Assembly (NCBI GenBank): GCA_903813345.2 | Contig: CAIIXF020000001.1 | Location: forward strand, 47,015,885 to 47,079,884 | Length of the DNA: 64,000 bases | Direction: 5' to 3' | Origin: Owenia fusiformis | Taxonomy: Eukaryota; Annelida; Polychaeta; Sabellida; Oweniidae | Shown: piece by piece, positions 1-11,910 of the stretch | Layout of the letters: each line of letters begins with the position of its first letter | How positions within the stretch are numbered: the stretch's first letter is position 1 | Position numbers and translations under genes: made by a program | The notes under the pieces: generated by a model | Database searches by the model: none | Seen by the model: the letters and a program-made list of their open reading frames with translations, nothing else | What the model was told of the DNA's origin: nothing

Positions 1-377
1 CCTGGCATCTCCACTTGAACCATATCCTGAAATTATACAAGAGTAAGAGGATAAAATATTGTCTGTATACATTGCAAATATAGCTATAATTGTATTAAAT
101 CTATATAATTACAAAAATTATCTCTTCTCAGCTCCACCATGAGCTGATCATATATGCCGAATTGGCGCAGTCTCTCTGGATTCAACCATTGTCTCCTCCA
201 GATGCCACGTCCTCTGGCTCCCCTTCTCCGCCTAAAACGGCCTCTGATGAACTCATGAATGTTAAGTTGCTGCGTTAAAACTTCTTGCTGGGCCATAGCA
301 GCCACGTACTGCAGCCTCAGTCGATCTGTGTCTTCCATGACAAAAGAATTATTTGATTTAATTTGGAATTCTCTCAA
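1..377 (-). pseudogene. Harbinger (HARBI1-like) transposase, N-terminal fragment
   Basis: The open frame at 377..84 begins with Met and gives a 97-residue N-terminus. It has a run of arginines followed by a Trp-rich 'WRRQWL..ERLRQFGIYDQLMVEL' type stretch (residues about 60-82), which is how PIF/Harbinger (HARBI1-like) nuclease proteins commonly start, before the helical region and the DDE nuclease. A polypyrimidine tract and AG on the minus strand at 27-28 suggest that the next exon (26..1) runs off the window. The catalytic domain is not visible, so I cannot say whether the copy is intact. The join to the acceptor that I tried gives a stop, so the copy may be decayed. A domesticated HARBI1-like host gene is an alternative. 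Confidence 0.45.
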
Positions 378-2191
378 TTATTCAGCTTAACGTAGATCCA
401 ATTCGTAAGTATTCGTTCCACTGCGTACAAGGTTGCAAACTGCCGCAATGGTTCGTAATGGTTCGTAATGGGATCGTCGTCAGTCGCTTGATATGCAAAT
501 TATGGGGATACGACCTTATCCCCAGCGACCTGTAACGTCACTTGACGAAGCCAATGCGAAGGTTAACCGATCGTTAACGCATTGAAACGAATTTCAACGA
601 ATGACACACGAAACTTTTATTCGCTGCAATCTTTTGAACATGTTCAAAATTTTCCGACGAAAAAGACTAATTTCAACCGAGGTAAACGCTGACAAACGCA
701 TCTATACGAACACTGCGACGTACTGTCACGAACTCGAACTAATGAGAACGAATTTGACTAATTTCCTATTCGCCACTATACGCAAGTTGACGTAAAGGGG
801 TTTTCGTTCATATGTGAGGGGGGCTTAAAATAAGCGTATAAAATTAGTAAAATAATTTAAAGGAATATCGTTTCTATTTCATCATGTAGTGAGAACAGTC
901 CTACATGGTTTAGATCATTGATACTCTGCCTCTATGCATGGAATATATCACAAGTGATATGGAGCAGAGTGAGTCGATGCTCTCTAATATGAATGTTTGT
1001 GTATTCATTGAATCCTACTTATCTCACCTGAAAAACATTTATAGATACTGGGTATAGAGATTTGTGACTTAGAGGTTGAACGTTTTTAAATAGAGCAGGT
1101 GAATGTGTCATAGTTTGTAAACAAAAGTGAAAAAATCTACCTGTTGAAGGATGATGGTTCATAAATCAATGTACAACCATACATAATTTATAGTTTATTT
1201 AACCTGTACATCCTGTTGCGGGACCAAACCCAAAATGCTATCATTACCACATAGACTGAGTGGGATAACTCTAATCAATAAAATAAAACAAACAAAAACA
1301 AGAATATCATAGAAATATGTCTAATCTTGACAAAGAACCGAGCAACATTGCAAATAATATGTTGGGACGAATTATCCCAAGGCCTGAAGTCAGTTTTTGC
1401 CACGGGAAGGGGGGGAGGTCCTTTTTCAGGGGGGTTCACATTTGACACGTTGGCCCAAAATCACTTGATTAGTGCTAAGAATAGTGAGAACCTGTATAAT
1501 GTTGAAAGAATTTTTGGCCCTGGCTACAGGCCTGATCCACATCGTCAATTAACACTAAATAAGGCAATTACAAATCGAATGTCTGTTTAGCAGTGCTTAC
1601 TCTCGTCATCCCAATACATCCCTTTTCAAACTGCTCTTTTTAATTTTTTCATTGATTTTAGGTGTTTGATTTGATAGTAAAATAAATCAAATGACCTGCC
1701 TAATGGGTCATTTTCCCCAAAGGATTCTACTAGACAGTTGTACATACTATTTTCTGCATTAGTAATACAATAATTTGAAAAACCATTGCGTGATCATCTT
1801 ATTCCTCGACTGGGTGCATAGTAATAAAAAGACCGGTGAATTTACCTAGATATAAACACTAGGTATACAAGTATAATTTAAAAAATCAAACAAAAATAGT
1901 AAAGATTTTATGATATATAAAGTGACATAATTTTAGTCATGTCAAAATGTCTCAAAATCTTAATCGCCCAATTATATGGTAGTGGTATTGATTTATATGA
2001 TGTGTCAAAGGCTTACTAATTATGAGTGCATCAATACGTATTATTTACAATCTAGACTAAAGATCACACCTACATCAAAATGGATATAAATGGGTTATGG
2101 ACAATTCGATTCATTTTGCATACATTCATATTCTTGGATAGAGGACCGCGAAGGAAGTTAATACAATTGAACGTGAGATACCTGAGAAATA
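378..2191. other. intergenic, no supported gene
   Basis: AT-rich sequence with only short, unconserved open frames (for example 601-795 and 1327-1590). I recognised no domain, RNA gene or repeat. The promoter and 5' UTR of the EGF gene that starts at 2192 must lie here, but I see no clear core promoter. Confidence 0.5.
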
Positions 2192-5100
2192 ATGACTGGT
2201 AAGTTCTGTTTTTTCCAAAGCAACATATTTATTTGTTCCAATGATTAACCACGGCATAGATAATATTTCCGTAATAAACATTTACATTTAAGCAAAAATA
2301 AAAAAGAAATTAAAGTATTTTGTCATATCCGTACTTGAAGCAAATCTGATCAAAAAGTAATACTTTGGGAAAATAGTACTTGTTTGCTGATTTGATGTAA
2401 AATTGTAATATTTTAGGATATATCAGGCATAGGTTCGTTCTGGGATTTCTCTGCATTACATATTTGTTGTTAGTATCAGGTAAGAATTCGCCAATATTCT
2501 TAAAATGTAATAGGCATATCCATTATAATCAATAAAAATGTATAGAACATTTGGACAATAATAGAAATAAGTTGAAACATCAGGGGCTTGGCCTGTACAT
2601 TTAGGCCGGTTTGTATATTACGACATGTACATTTTGACTTCATTGACATTTTAGTTGAAAATAGGCCTTATAAAGCATATTTTTGTATTTTATTAAAGCC
2701 TGCTTCATGGCTTTCTGCGCCAATGTATATAAATATACAAAATCGTTTTGGAAAAAGATATATATGTATATGATCGTGGGATGTCAATAAATTATTATAT
2801 TCGAGCTTTCCAAGCCATGGTAATTATCATGTAGTCTACCTGAATTGGTTGTATATGTATTTTATGGTTATGATGTAAATTATTTTATCAATCGCAGTGC
2901 ATTCTCAGAACAACTTGTGCCCAGATGGAGATGAATGCGATCCCCTACATGGAAGATGTGTTTCTGGACGATGTGCATGTCAACCTAATTACTACGACCT
3001 ATGTGATAAGTGTAAGTGCATCCAGAACCATAGAAACAACGATGAATTTCAGATAATTGAACTGGGAAGCAAGTATGATAAAGATATAAAGCCCGCTCGC
3101 CCATCTGATGATCTTCACTATTTGAGGTCGAAGCACCTTTTTAAAAACGGTTTTCTTCAATTGTTCTTTAGAAAGATCCGCCATTAATACTTTACATTTC
3201 TTTTCTTATACATATTATGTACTTTTTAACATATGATCTCCGTTACCATAGCATGTGTTGACCAACTTTGATAAAACTTATCATAATGGTAGAACATAAT
3301 AAGTAGATGTTTACCTGTAAATATCAAGATGATTGGTTGAATATTCTAGGAAGTATACATGCCTTTCCTAGTACCCCCCCCCCCCTTAAAATCACATCAG
3401 GGGATACAAATCTGCATATTTCCCGAACACTGAAAAACTAGGCACAAATAACCTACATAAATAGAAATTTGCAAAACCACTTTTACACCACGCTCATCCA
3501 GTATTAGCTAACGTTACAACGACGTTCCACGACTGAAATAGCTCCGGATATATTTGAATATACACATTATTGAAAGTAACCCAATGCAAGGCTGAAATCA
3601 TAACTTTCCGGATATTCGTTTTTAAGAGTCATCCACCCATCTATCAGGCAGTATGTTCATGTTTGCAGATGAAGAACCATGTCTCGTAGAAAGATGTGGC
3701 GGAAATGGAAACTGCATCGCTTCTTCAGAAGGAACCCCCTCGTTTGCACTTGTACCGAGCTACAGGTGTATTTGCTTTAAGGGCTTTTCAGGGGACAATT
3801 GCCAGGTTAACGGTGAGTGTAGCCAATTATACTATAAAATTAAATGCATAGTCTATAGCTATTTTCTATTAGAACAGATGTAATATCGTATTTGTCAAAA
3901 TGTTCAGAGGGGGATTTGGTGACAAAAATTAAGCTAAATTACTTTTATGTTTTCCATGTTTTAAAAAGTGAAATAAATATCATTTCCTGTATTAAATACT
4001 TAATACTTACTAAGTATAATACTTTTAATTTATTTCTCTGGAGACAAATCAAATGGTAAAATAATCCAAGAAGTTATATGAGATAAAAACCATCAATTAA
4101 TTGCTCGAGTTTAGGGAAACTTATTGTATGCTGCCTGTATATTCTAACCGACCTTGGAAGCACGTCAGAATGTCATGCATATTGTTTATAGAGTTGTGTA
4201 GCAGTCCGTCGGACAGGAGATGTCAAAATGGTGGTACATGTCGTGCATCGGGCATCAATGATTACACTTGTTCCTGTCCCCACCCTTACCAGGGTAAAAA
4301 CTGCGAAACCGGTAATTAGTATAATATGAAACTTTATAATAGTGATGAGGATATACGATATCAGAACACGTGTGTGGTAAATTTGACCAAAGCTCAATAT
4401 AGGCACTTTGTAAAAACAATTAGAAAAGAAAAAAATAAACAGTATCGTAATTGCAAATGCATTGTATTGTATACTCCTATTAAAAATCACAACCTTGTAC
4501 ATGTGTAGGATTTTTTTATTCTGTGAGCATTTTTACATCAATTGAGACTCATTGTTTTTTAGAAGGACAATCTCGACCAACTTAAACTTACACAAATCTA
4601 TTAATGTTCTCTCGTCAAATCAATTCAATACACTAAATGCAACGTGTTCAGAATCATCGCCACAATCACTGGGGGGTATCGTGATGCAACAACACCGTGT
4701 TGTTGCATCAAGATGGCCAGACTTCCGGTGATAGACTTTCGTACGATATTTTGTTTTCCCAATTTAAACCCATTTCTAGGACGAGTTGCTCAATAATCAT
4801 ACACGTGCAGTTAGCTCATGATCTATATTTAAAAAATCTCTCATTAGTATGCATGTAGCATCATCAAGAAGCGAGAAATTCGCGGTTTTAATTCCTCACT
4901 ATTGATGCAACAACACCACTCTGTTTATTATCGATGATGCAACAACACCAATGTGGACTTTTTTAAGCCGAGTCATCCAGAAAAAGATGGATGGATGGAT
5001 GAAATAGGAAGGAGGGATAGGACAGAATAGGATGGAACGATAAGAGAGAATAGAGAAGAAAGATAGAATAGAATAGCAAGGAATGATAAGATAGGAAGGA

Positions 5101-8100
5101 TAGGAAGGAAAGGATAGGAAGGATAGATAGGAAGGAACGGATAGGGATAAAAGGGATAGGATAGGAAGGATAGGATAGAATAAGAAGGAACGATAGGATA
5201 GAATAGCAGGATATGATAGGAAGGAAGGATGGATGGAAGGATGGGTGGATTTTTCAACATTTTCTTCGCTACTCTTGACTTTCTATCAGGATACCATCAG
5301 ATCGATTTTTCAAAACGCCATAACTTCCGAACCGGAAGTCGGATCAAAGAGAAAATTCTATTCTTCATTCAAAACTCAAACGTTAAATTTGGAGAATTTT
5401 TTATTTTGACCTACTTCTTGGACACCATATCTCAAAAGTGGGTTAAAATACTTTCTGACGGCAAAAGGCTAACACTATTAGTACACTCTTGGCTACATGT
5501 ATACACAATTTCGAAGAATATAATTGAAGTGTAGTGTCAGAATCACAAAAATAAGGAAAACTTTGAATTTGACCTAGATTTTGACCTAGACATTTTTGTG
5601 TCCAAATTTTGAAGCTAGATTGCTTTTGAGGTACTCTTCATTTAAAGGCTTTCATTAAATTAAGCTGTACTCGGTCGTATATATGTCTTATTTTACACTT
5701 CAAAAATAATTTCCCATTTACTTAACATGGGGCACCAAATTTAGCGATTTTGAGTTTTCAAAACGCCATAACTTCCAATGAGTGTTGGTTTAATGATATT
5801 GCAGTTATACAATGCTATTATATAGAGGTTATTTACTGAGAGGGATTCAATATTGGTTTTATTCCGGGACACATTATGATATTTCCCGAGGGCCCAGGGG
5901 AAATCTGGGATTACTGTACCCCTATCAATTTACCTTTTCGGGACCTAAATCCTATTACCTACCCTTTTTATTCAATCGGGGAGAACGAATCCAAAGATTA
6001 AAATACTTCTACATGTGCGCTGTGCAAGATTTCCAATAGCTCATCGTGTCTACCGAGAACGAAAGATGTTTGTCCACCATTTGAATGATACTAACTGGTA
6101 TCAGGGTCATCAAGCTATGGAACAGGGGTTTATGATAATAGATTGGGTTACTATAGCTTGCAATGTTAAAGGCGATTGAACTATGTTATAAAACAACTTC
6201 CAGTACATTATGATATTTAAAAGTATAAATTTTTGAAAATACGTATATAAAAATTTTTCGCCCGCAGGACGTGTATTTTGAATGCCTGGGAAGAACGCAA
6301 ATGGGTACTGGCCCGGTGTTGCAATGGTAGCATTTAAAAATCTGTTCCTCTCTAGATTTATGGTCTTTTGAAATTATACTATTAATTGGTGTTGTTGCAT
6401 CATTGCTCAAATCTAGAGGAGTGTTGTTGCATCTTCGGTTTGGTGTTGTTGCATCAATAGTGAGGAACTAAAACCGTGAACTTTTTGCTTCTTGATGATG
6501 CTACATGTATACTAATGACAGTTTCTTTAAATATAGATCGTGCGCTAACTTCACGTGTATGGTTATTGAGAAACTCGTCCTAGAAATGGGTTTAAATTGG
6601 GGAAACAACATATCGTACGAAAATCTATCACCGGAAGTCTGGCCATCTTGATGCAACAACACGGTGTTGTTGCATCACGATACTCCCCAGTGACAATAGA
6701 ACGTTTTGATATTACCTTGGCCTAGTTACATAAATAGTAACTGTTATACATTTTTAGTACCGAATCAATGCTCCAGTTACCCTTGCGGACGAGGTGGAAC
6801 TTGCCTAGACCGTCAGCTTTCATACCAATGTGTCTGTCATCCGGGCTTTACCGGTACAAACTGCCAGGAAGGTAAGTTCAAACAAACGTCCACAGTATCA
6901 ATAATTAGGGAGTTTACGTTAGCGCTGTTTTGAATAACGTGTACATGAAACGTGTACACTCATGGTCCCCTATGGACTATTTTCATCTCACTAGCCTTTA
7001 TTTGTCCGATTCAGTATGGAAGGTGTGAGGAAAATATCTGTAATAAGGTCCCTGTCTAAAAGAATTGATAGGTAGACAACACAAGGGGGGTATAATATTT
7101 TACATTCACGTTCAAGATCTCCTAAATGTGTGTTATTTTTCCTCTTTCAATTACAGTGCTTGAAAAGGGTGCTTCAAATTGAGATTTTTAGTTTATTTTG
7201 TCACATGCATGTCTCTTAAAATCTATTCACCGTAATAGACTAATAAATTATAATTTACGATGATTACTCATGATAATGATATGCTTTTTTCAATTTTTCA
7301 TTTGTAGAGTTGGACTTCTGCTTTATTGCTTCCAATGAAACATATGGTTATAACAGAACTTGTTCGGATCACGGTCGTTGTGAGAACATACCTGGTGATT
7401 TTGTTTGTCATTGTGATGATGGATATACCGGGGTAGAATGTGAAACAAGTAATTGTTATTATCTTGATATCTAAGACCACATCGAAAATCAAGCATTCAC
7501 CTAGCTTAAACACAATTTATCGTAGAATAATGTTCATCATGGGCGCGTAAAGTCAAATAATTTCCAAAGGACGATTCTCGGTTTGGAGAACAGTCTCTTG
7601 GGCTAATAATCTTTTTAATGAAAAATATAGAAATATTACCCAAATTAAACTATGAATATTCAAACGAGGACATTTAAATCTACAAGATGTAAAAATAACA
7701 AATTGGTCTGAAGCAGGGATAACGCTCAATTAGACCGATTCAATAAAATACAAGTCTCGATTTGGGGAAAGAAGTTCATCAGTGTACTGCGCTAATATTT
7801 TTTTGGCGAAAAATCTAGAAATATTACCCAAATTAAATTATGACTATTCAAAAGAGGACATTTAAATCTATATTATGTAAAAAAATCAAATTTGTCCGAA
7901 GCAGGGATAATGCTCATTTAGATTGATGAACTTCGTTCTCCAAACCGAGAATCGTCCTTTAGAATTTGGAGATTATTAATGATTGACGCATTTTTTACAG
8001 AAATAGACCCCTGTGACTCCAGTCCCTGTCAGAATAGTGCTTCATGTTTAAGAGTAGAGGAACCGTTCGGCTATACATGTTCTTGTACAGCAGGTTATAT

Positions 8101-9820
8101 AGGCAGGCATTGCGAAACTGGTGAGTAGTGAGTGGTATCAAGACGCTTCACCCCTAGACTGTTCACCCTTCAGGCATTTCATCCCTTAGATATTTCACCC
8201 CTGGACTTTTCATCCCTTAGAATTTCATCCCATAGACGTTTCCCCTTAGACATTTCACTTTCGCTACCTAGACGTTTCGCTCCCTGGAGTTTAACAGCCT
8301 ATGGTTGTCTATTGAATTGTCTAGGGGTGAAATGTCTAATGAAATTGAAAACCAACACCAACATCTGCGCAATGCATTTTACCCACTTTTAAAGCGATCA
8401 CTTATTTTGTGTATCGGTGAGTGTATTTTTTCAGATAAGTTGTCGTATGACACAATGTGGGGTTTTCAGCTGGGGATCTCAATCTTCCTGGTCATCTTCT
8501 TTGTCGTTGTTGTTGCTCTTTTCGTAATGCTATGGCGCCGCCTGAATAGGGAGGAAAAGGAACGGAATTCTCAGTATGTATATCAATCTCTTGACCAGTC
8601 TATATTATATTATCTTGAAAGGTCAACTTACCTATACCAGCAGGTCGTTCAATAAGTTCATGCAAAATCATTCTCATTTTTTTATTTCCTTGAAACGTTC
8701 ACAAAACATAGAAAAATATCTACTCATTAAAAAAACAAAAAATAAATTACTTTGTTCTGCTTGGTCAAAAGACTTTTTTATTCTAAATGAGTATACATTT
8801 TTTCTATGTTGTGTAAAAGTTTCAGGGAAAAACATTGAAAAATAAAAAAATGAGAATGTTTTTTCATGAACTTATTGAACGACCTGGTATATGCTAAATT
8901 CATAACGACTTGACAAGTTTAACTTCTTGTACTTGGCAACATAACACATGGGTCTTTCAAAAAATGCCTATATTTCAGATACCACTACAAACAATTTCAA
9001 AGTGAGAACACCTCTACGGACACTTCTGGTCGGCCCAATAGTGCAACTGACAGGTAATTACTATCCAGCAATGTTTCGAAGCCGTGTACATAAGGATATT
9101 TTGTTTGCAAATATGGCGCTTGTTCTTTCATTCTGTATTGTAAATCAAATTCATTATCAAACCATTTGCAGCAGATACCTGCACTCTCAAGAAAGATGCA
9201 GACGATCGAAAAGAACTTTCAAAATCTGTTAGAATGACATTATAAACAATAGATGATTGACATTTTTACAACTACTACTACAATGTTCAAGAGGTCACAA
9301 GAAATATTGATATTTTTCAAAACATAATAAGAATCTTTAATCATGATTGACCAGTTTGAGCAGTCATACAAACCCGAGATAACACCCTAAATATATAGCA
9401 CAAAATAATTCATACCTCAGTTTTGCTATTCTGGCCAGATAATACTGCAAATGTAAGACCACCAAACTTTTTTAATTAGATTCAGGGCGCCCTGTGAATA
9501 GACCAATCAGATCGCGAGACTCATGCGAGACGCATGCGCAATAGCCTCGTGGAAGGGAAATTTCACTTTCATGATTAACATTGTGTATATAATCAGTTAT
9601 CACTATCCATGTAGCTTCTCATTATCCGTATACTACTACTATTATTACTAATTCTTGTGTTGATCAATTTATCCACACTCTTCTTTTTGATAGTGGAACC
9701 TCGGCTGCCAAGAAAAATCAACCAAACTACGAGGTGATAGGGGAGAATAAAGGAAAATACGGAGTATATGAGGTCGCTGCCGCACAGAAAAGCAGATATA
9801 GAGGTTCGGAATACCATTAA
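2192..9820 (+). CDS. single-pass membrane protein with six EGF-like modules (11 exons)
   Basis: Coding exons: 2192-2198, 2417-2479, 2898-3011, 3669-3812, 4192-4311, 6758-6871, 7308-7448, 8001-8120, 8435-8573, 8979-9053, 9694-9820 (stop TAA). The sum is 1164 nt, 387 aa, with every junction in phase. Exons 1-2 encode a signal peptide (hydrophobic [13 protein letters not shown], residues 11-23). The module exons 3-8 each carry one six-Cys EGF-like module (residues about 24-61, 62-109, 110-149, 150-187, 188-234, 235-274) and are bounded by phase-1 introns, the classic shuffled-module arrangement. Exon 9 holds the transmembrane helix (about 287-309) followed by a basic stop-transfer WRR. The roughly 75-residue cytoplasmic tail is hydrophilic and contains YEVI, a YxxPhi-type sorting motif. 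It is probably a cell-surface adhesion or receptor protein; no named family was recognised. The start rests on a 7-nt coding micro-exon (ATGACTG before GTAAGT). Confidence 0.85.
4977..5245. repeat. purine-rich satellite, GGAAGGATA/GGATAGAATA type
   Basis: About 270 bp of degenerate GGATA, GGAAGGATA, GAATA and final GGATGGAT units on the plus strand, with almost no pyrimidine other than T. It lies inside the inverted-repeat transposon and abuts a dispersed repeat unit at about 5246. Confidence 0.85.
5246..5800 (+). repeat. dispersed repeat unit, copy 1 (related to 61.8-63.4 kb)
   Basis: Begins with ATTTTTCAACATTTTCTTC and continues through phrases shared with 61806-63370: AAAACGCCATAACTTC, TTTTTATTTTGACCTAC, TCTCAAAAGTGGGT, GACGGCAAAAGGCTAACACT, AAGTGTAGTGTCAG. 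It has no coding capacity that I can see. Its left edge is directly joined to a satellite, as in the other copies. Confidence 0.75.
7566..7965. mobile_element. MITE in EGF-gene intron 7
   Basis: Terminal inverted repeats of about 26 bp: AAAGGACGATTCTCGGTTTG near 7567 and its complement CAAACCGAGAATCGTCCTTT ending at about 7963. The interior holds two diverged direct copies of about 190 bp (ATATTACCCAAATTAAA near 7634 and near 7824). There is no coding frame. I found no convincing target duplication. Confidence 0.65.
8155..8345. repeat. degenerate 16-18-bp minisatellite (TTTCAcCCCttAGAcg)
   Basis: About ten imperfect copies of a unit such as TTTCATCCCTTAGA(T/C) in EGF-gene intron 8, starting a few tens of bases after the splice donor. 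The short open frame through it (8132-8392) is a product of the repeat and not a gene. Confidence 0.7.
8637..8887. mobile_element. Tc1/mariner-type MITE
   Basis: 251-bp element with about 50-bp inverted ends (GGTCGTTCAATAAGTTCATG at the left, its complement at the right), flanked by TA on both sides (8635-8636, 8888-8889). The interior is AT-rich and non-coding. It lies in intron 9 of the EGF gene, between the transmembrane exon and the first tail exon. The left end has an extra CAG compared with the right end. Confidence 0.75.
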
Positions 9821-9849
9821 ATCATACGTTTTATTGCAATTTATTCTGT

Positions 9850-11910
9850 CCATATAGCGCAACGTTACGATGGAGCACATCGAATACGCAGGTCCCACTA
9901 TACTGAAAACCCTATTATGTATTTTCCAGAACATTATATATAACGAGTACACTCCACAGATATTCAGAACTGGGACTCTAGTACCGATAATTAAAGGGGG
10001 TACGCGGGACACACTCAAAACTACTGATCACAGAGGAATAACCCTTATGTCTGTTATCCGAAAGCTCTTTGACAGTGTTCTTCTTTCGCGATACAAATCA
10101 CGACTTTTGAACTGTATACCCCAACTACAAGGAGCTTCAATTGATGGATGTTCCTCTCTTCATACGTCATTGACCCTACATGAGACCATTGATTATAATA
10201 CGTCACACGGAAGCGCAGTACACGTCATATTATTAGACATCCAATCTGCATTTGACACCTGCTGGATTGAGGGACTCTTCTACAAGTTATACATTAATGC
10301 CAAAATTAAAGGGAAGCTATGGAGACTCTTGTACAACTCATATCAGAACTACTTCTGCACCGTTCAAGTCGCCGGAACAATGTCAGAGCCCTTTAAAATA
10401 CGCCAGGGAGTATTTCAGGGGGCCGTTAACAGTATGATCCTGTATCAATTTTATATAAGTGACTTATTAACGGAACTCCAAAGGAGCAATTTAGGAGCCA
10501 AGGTCATGGGAATGAATACCTGCTCCCCAGCGTACGCTGATGACATTGCATTAGTAGCTTTATTCCCAGGGGCAATGGACACGTTGCTGAATATCTCATT
10601 TAAACATAGTTCAAAATGGAGATACACTCTTCACCCACAGAAATGTGTCGCGCTAACGTATGGTAGCAACGAAAAATACGTATTTAATTTAGGGACGGAC
10701 ACGATAAAAAACGTCACGAAGGCCAAACATGTGGGCATACCTCTGAGTACAACCGGAGATTTTAGTGACCACACCAAGCACGCTATATCAAGTGGCAAAA
10801 GGAAACTGTTTTCGCTTTTTGGACTCGGTCATAAAACAAACGGCCTATCCCCCATTCTAGCCACTAAGTTGTATAATAGCTTTACTGTTCCTACGTTTCT
10901 CTACGGTGATCAAATCATCAACTATAAACAACGTGATGTTGAAATGATGGAAGTGGCCCAACGCGAAATTGGACGAAGGATACAATTTCTTCCCAGTAAT
11001 TGCAGCAATCCAATGTCGACGATGCCACTGGGAATGTGTTCAGTTAAACTAAAGATGGACTATGACAAACTCCTTATGTTTTTCAGTATTATTACGCTTC
11101 CCATGACAAATATTTACAAACAACTACTGATGATGCGCTTTATGAGCATATTTATACAAGGAAAAAAATGGGATTCACCAATATACAGGATGTGGGATTG
11201 TATAAAACGTCACAATCTATTAGACTATGTGATCAATATGATTACCAACGCGAATTTTCCATCTAAATATACATGGAAAAGGATAATTAGGAATATAATA
11301 GGCACCAAACAGAGAAACGACTACAACACGATTTGCGCAATGTACAAGCGCCACGACATAGGTGTAAAGATTTCGGATGTCTCAACTAGTAGAAGTGGAC
11401 TACTTAAACCATGTATATGGTGGTTACTCGCAAAAATGAAACCAGAAAATCTTCCAGTATGTAAAATTATGATGCGCCTCTCTACAGACTGCCATGAGCT
11501 GCGCGTAAAAAACTCTGGGCTAAATTGTATTTGCGTTTTGTGTAATACGTTTGAGGTAGAAACGATTGAACATTTCCTTAGCTCCTGTGAGGCTTACTTT
11601 GATGAACATGCCAGACTGACTTCTATTATAAATAAATACGGTAACCCTTGTGATTTAAAGAGCGTTGTATTCGGCTATCACGAACATATAACTGAAAATG
11701 ACATGATCCAAATAGGTGAAATTGTTCTCCAAATGAGTATAAAAAGAGCTCGTTTAATGCGAGCGTACACTGGTAACCAGATGTAAAAAGGTGACCAAAA
11801 AACACTTTCTGTAAATAGTTTTGACTTTATTATGTACATGTATATGTGTTGTAAATTATAAAACTACTCTGTTTAACTACAGGTTAATAAATTAATAATA
11901 ATAATATGAA
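9850..11910 (+). mobile_element. 5'-truncated non-LTR retrotransposon (reverse transcriptase)
   Basis: A single open frame at 9870-11786 (638 aa) encodes a reverse transcriptase that lacks the upstream endonuclease. Palm motifs are visible: LLDIQSAFDTCW (motif A), IRQGVFQGA (template-grip region) and AYADDIALVA (catalytic YADD). At the C-terminus a CxxC...H....C cluster (CVLCNTFEVETIEHFLSSC) matches the zinc-knuckle-like tail seen in many LINE pol proteins. The Met used is only the first Met after a TAG, so the true protein began further upstream and the copy is truncated. The 3' end is an (AAT)n tract near 11885-11905. It starts only about 50 bp past the EGF-gene stop, in the same orientation. 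The clade (Jockey-superfamily-like) was not settled. Confidence 0.8.

Larger units (their letters stand above)
4667..6692. mobile_element. 2-kb inverted-repeat DNA transposon with CACTG ends and 5-bp target duplication
   Basis: The ends are near-perfect inverted repeats of about 290 bp: 4667-4955 (starts CACTGGGGGGTATCGTGATG) matches the reverse complement of about 6380-6692 (ends CATCACGATACTCCCCAGTG). Both are flanked by the identical pentamer ACAAT (4662-4666 and 6693-6697). The arms repeat a short TGTTGTTGCATCA motif. The interior has no transposase frame; it contains a GGAAGGATA satellite and a dispersed repeat unit. The element is therefore non-autonomous. It sits in intron 5 of the EGF gene. 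A 5-bp duplication with a CAC-initial terminus is the pattern of Transib/RAG-like elements, but CACTA elements also begin CACT, so the superfamily is uncertain. Confidence 0.8.

Noticed and set aside
5229-5534. 101-codon plus-strand frame
   Set aside because: Spans the satellite and the dispersed repeat unit; not conserved in the copies at 61.8-63.4 kb.
8132-8845. Three overlapping frames after EGF exon 8
   Set aside because: They cross a minisatellite and a MITE; only the transmembrane exon 8435-8573 within them is supported.
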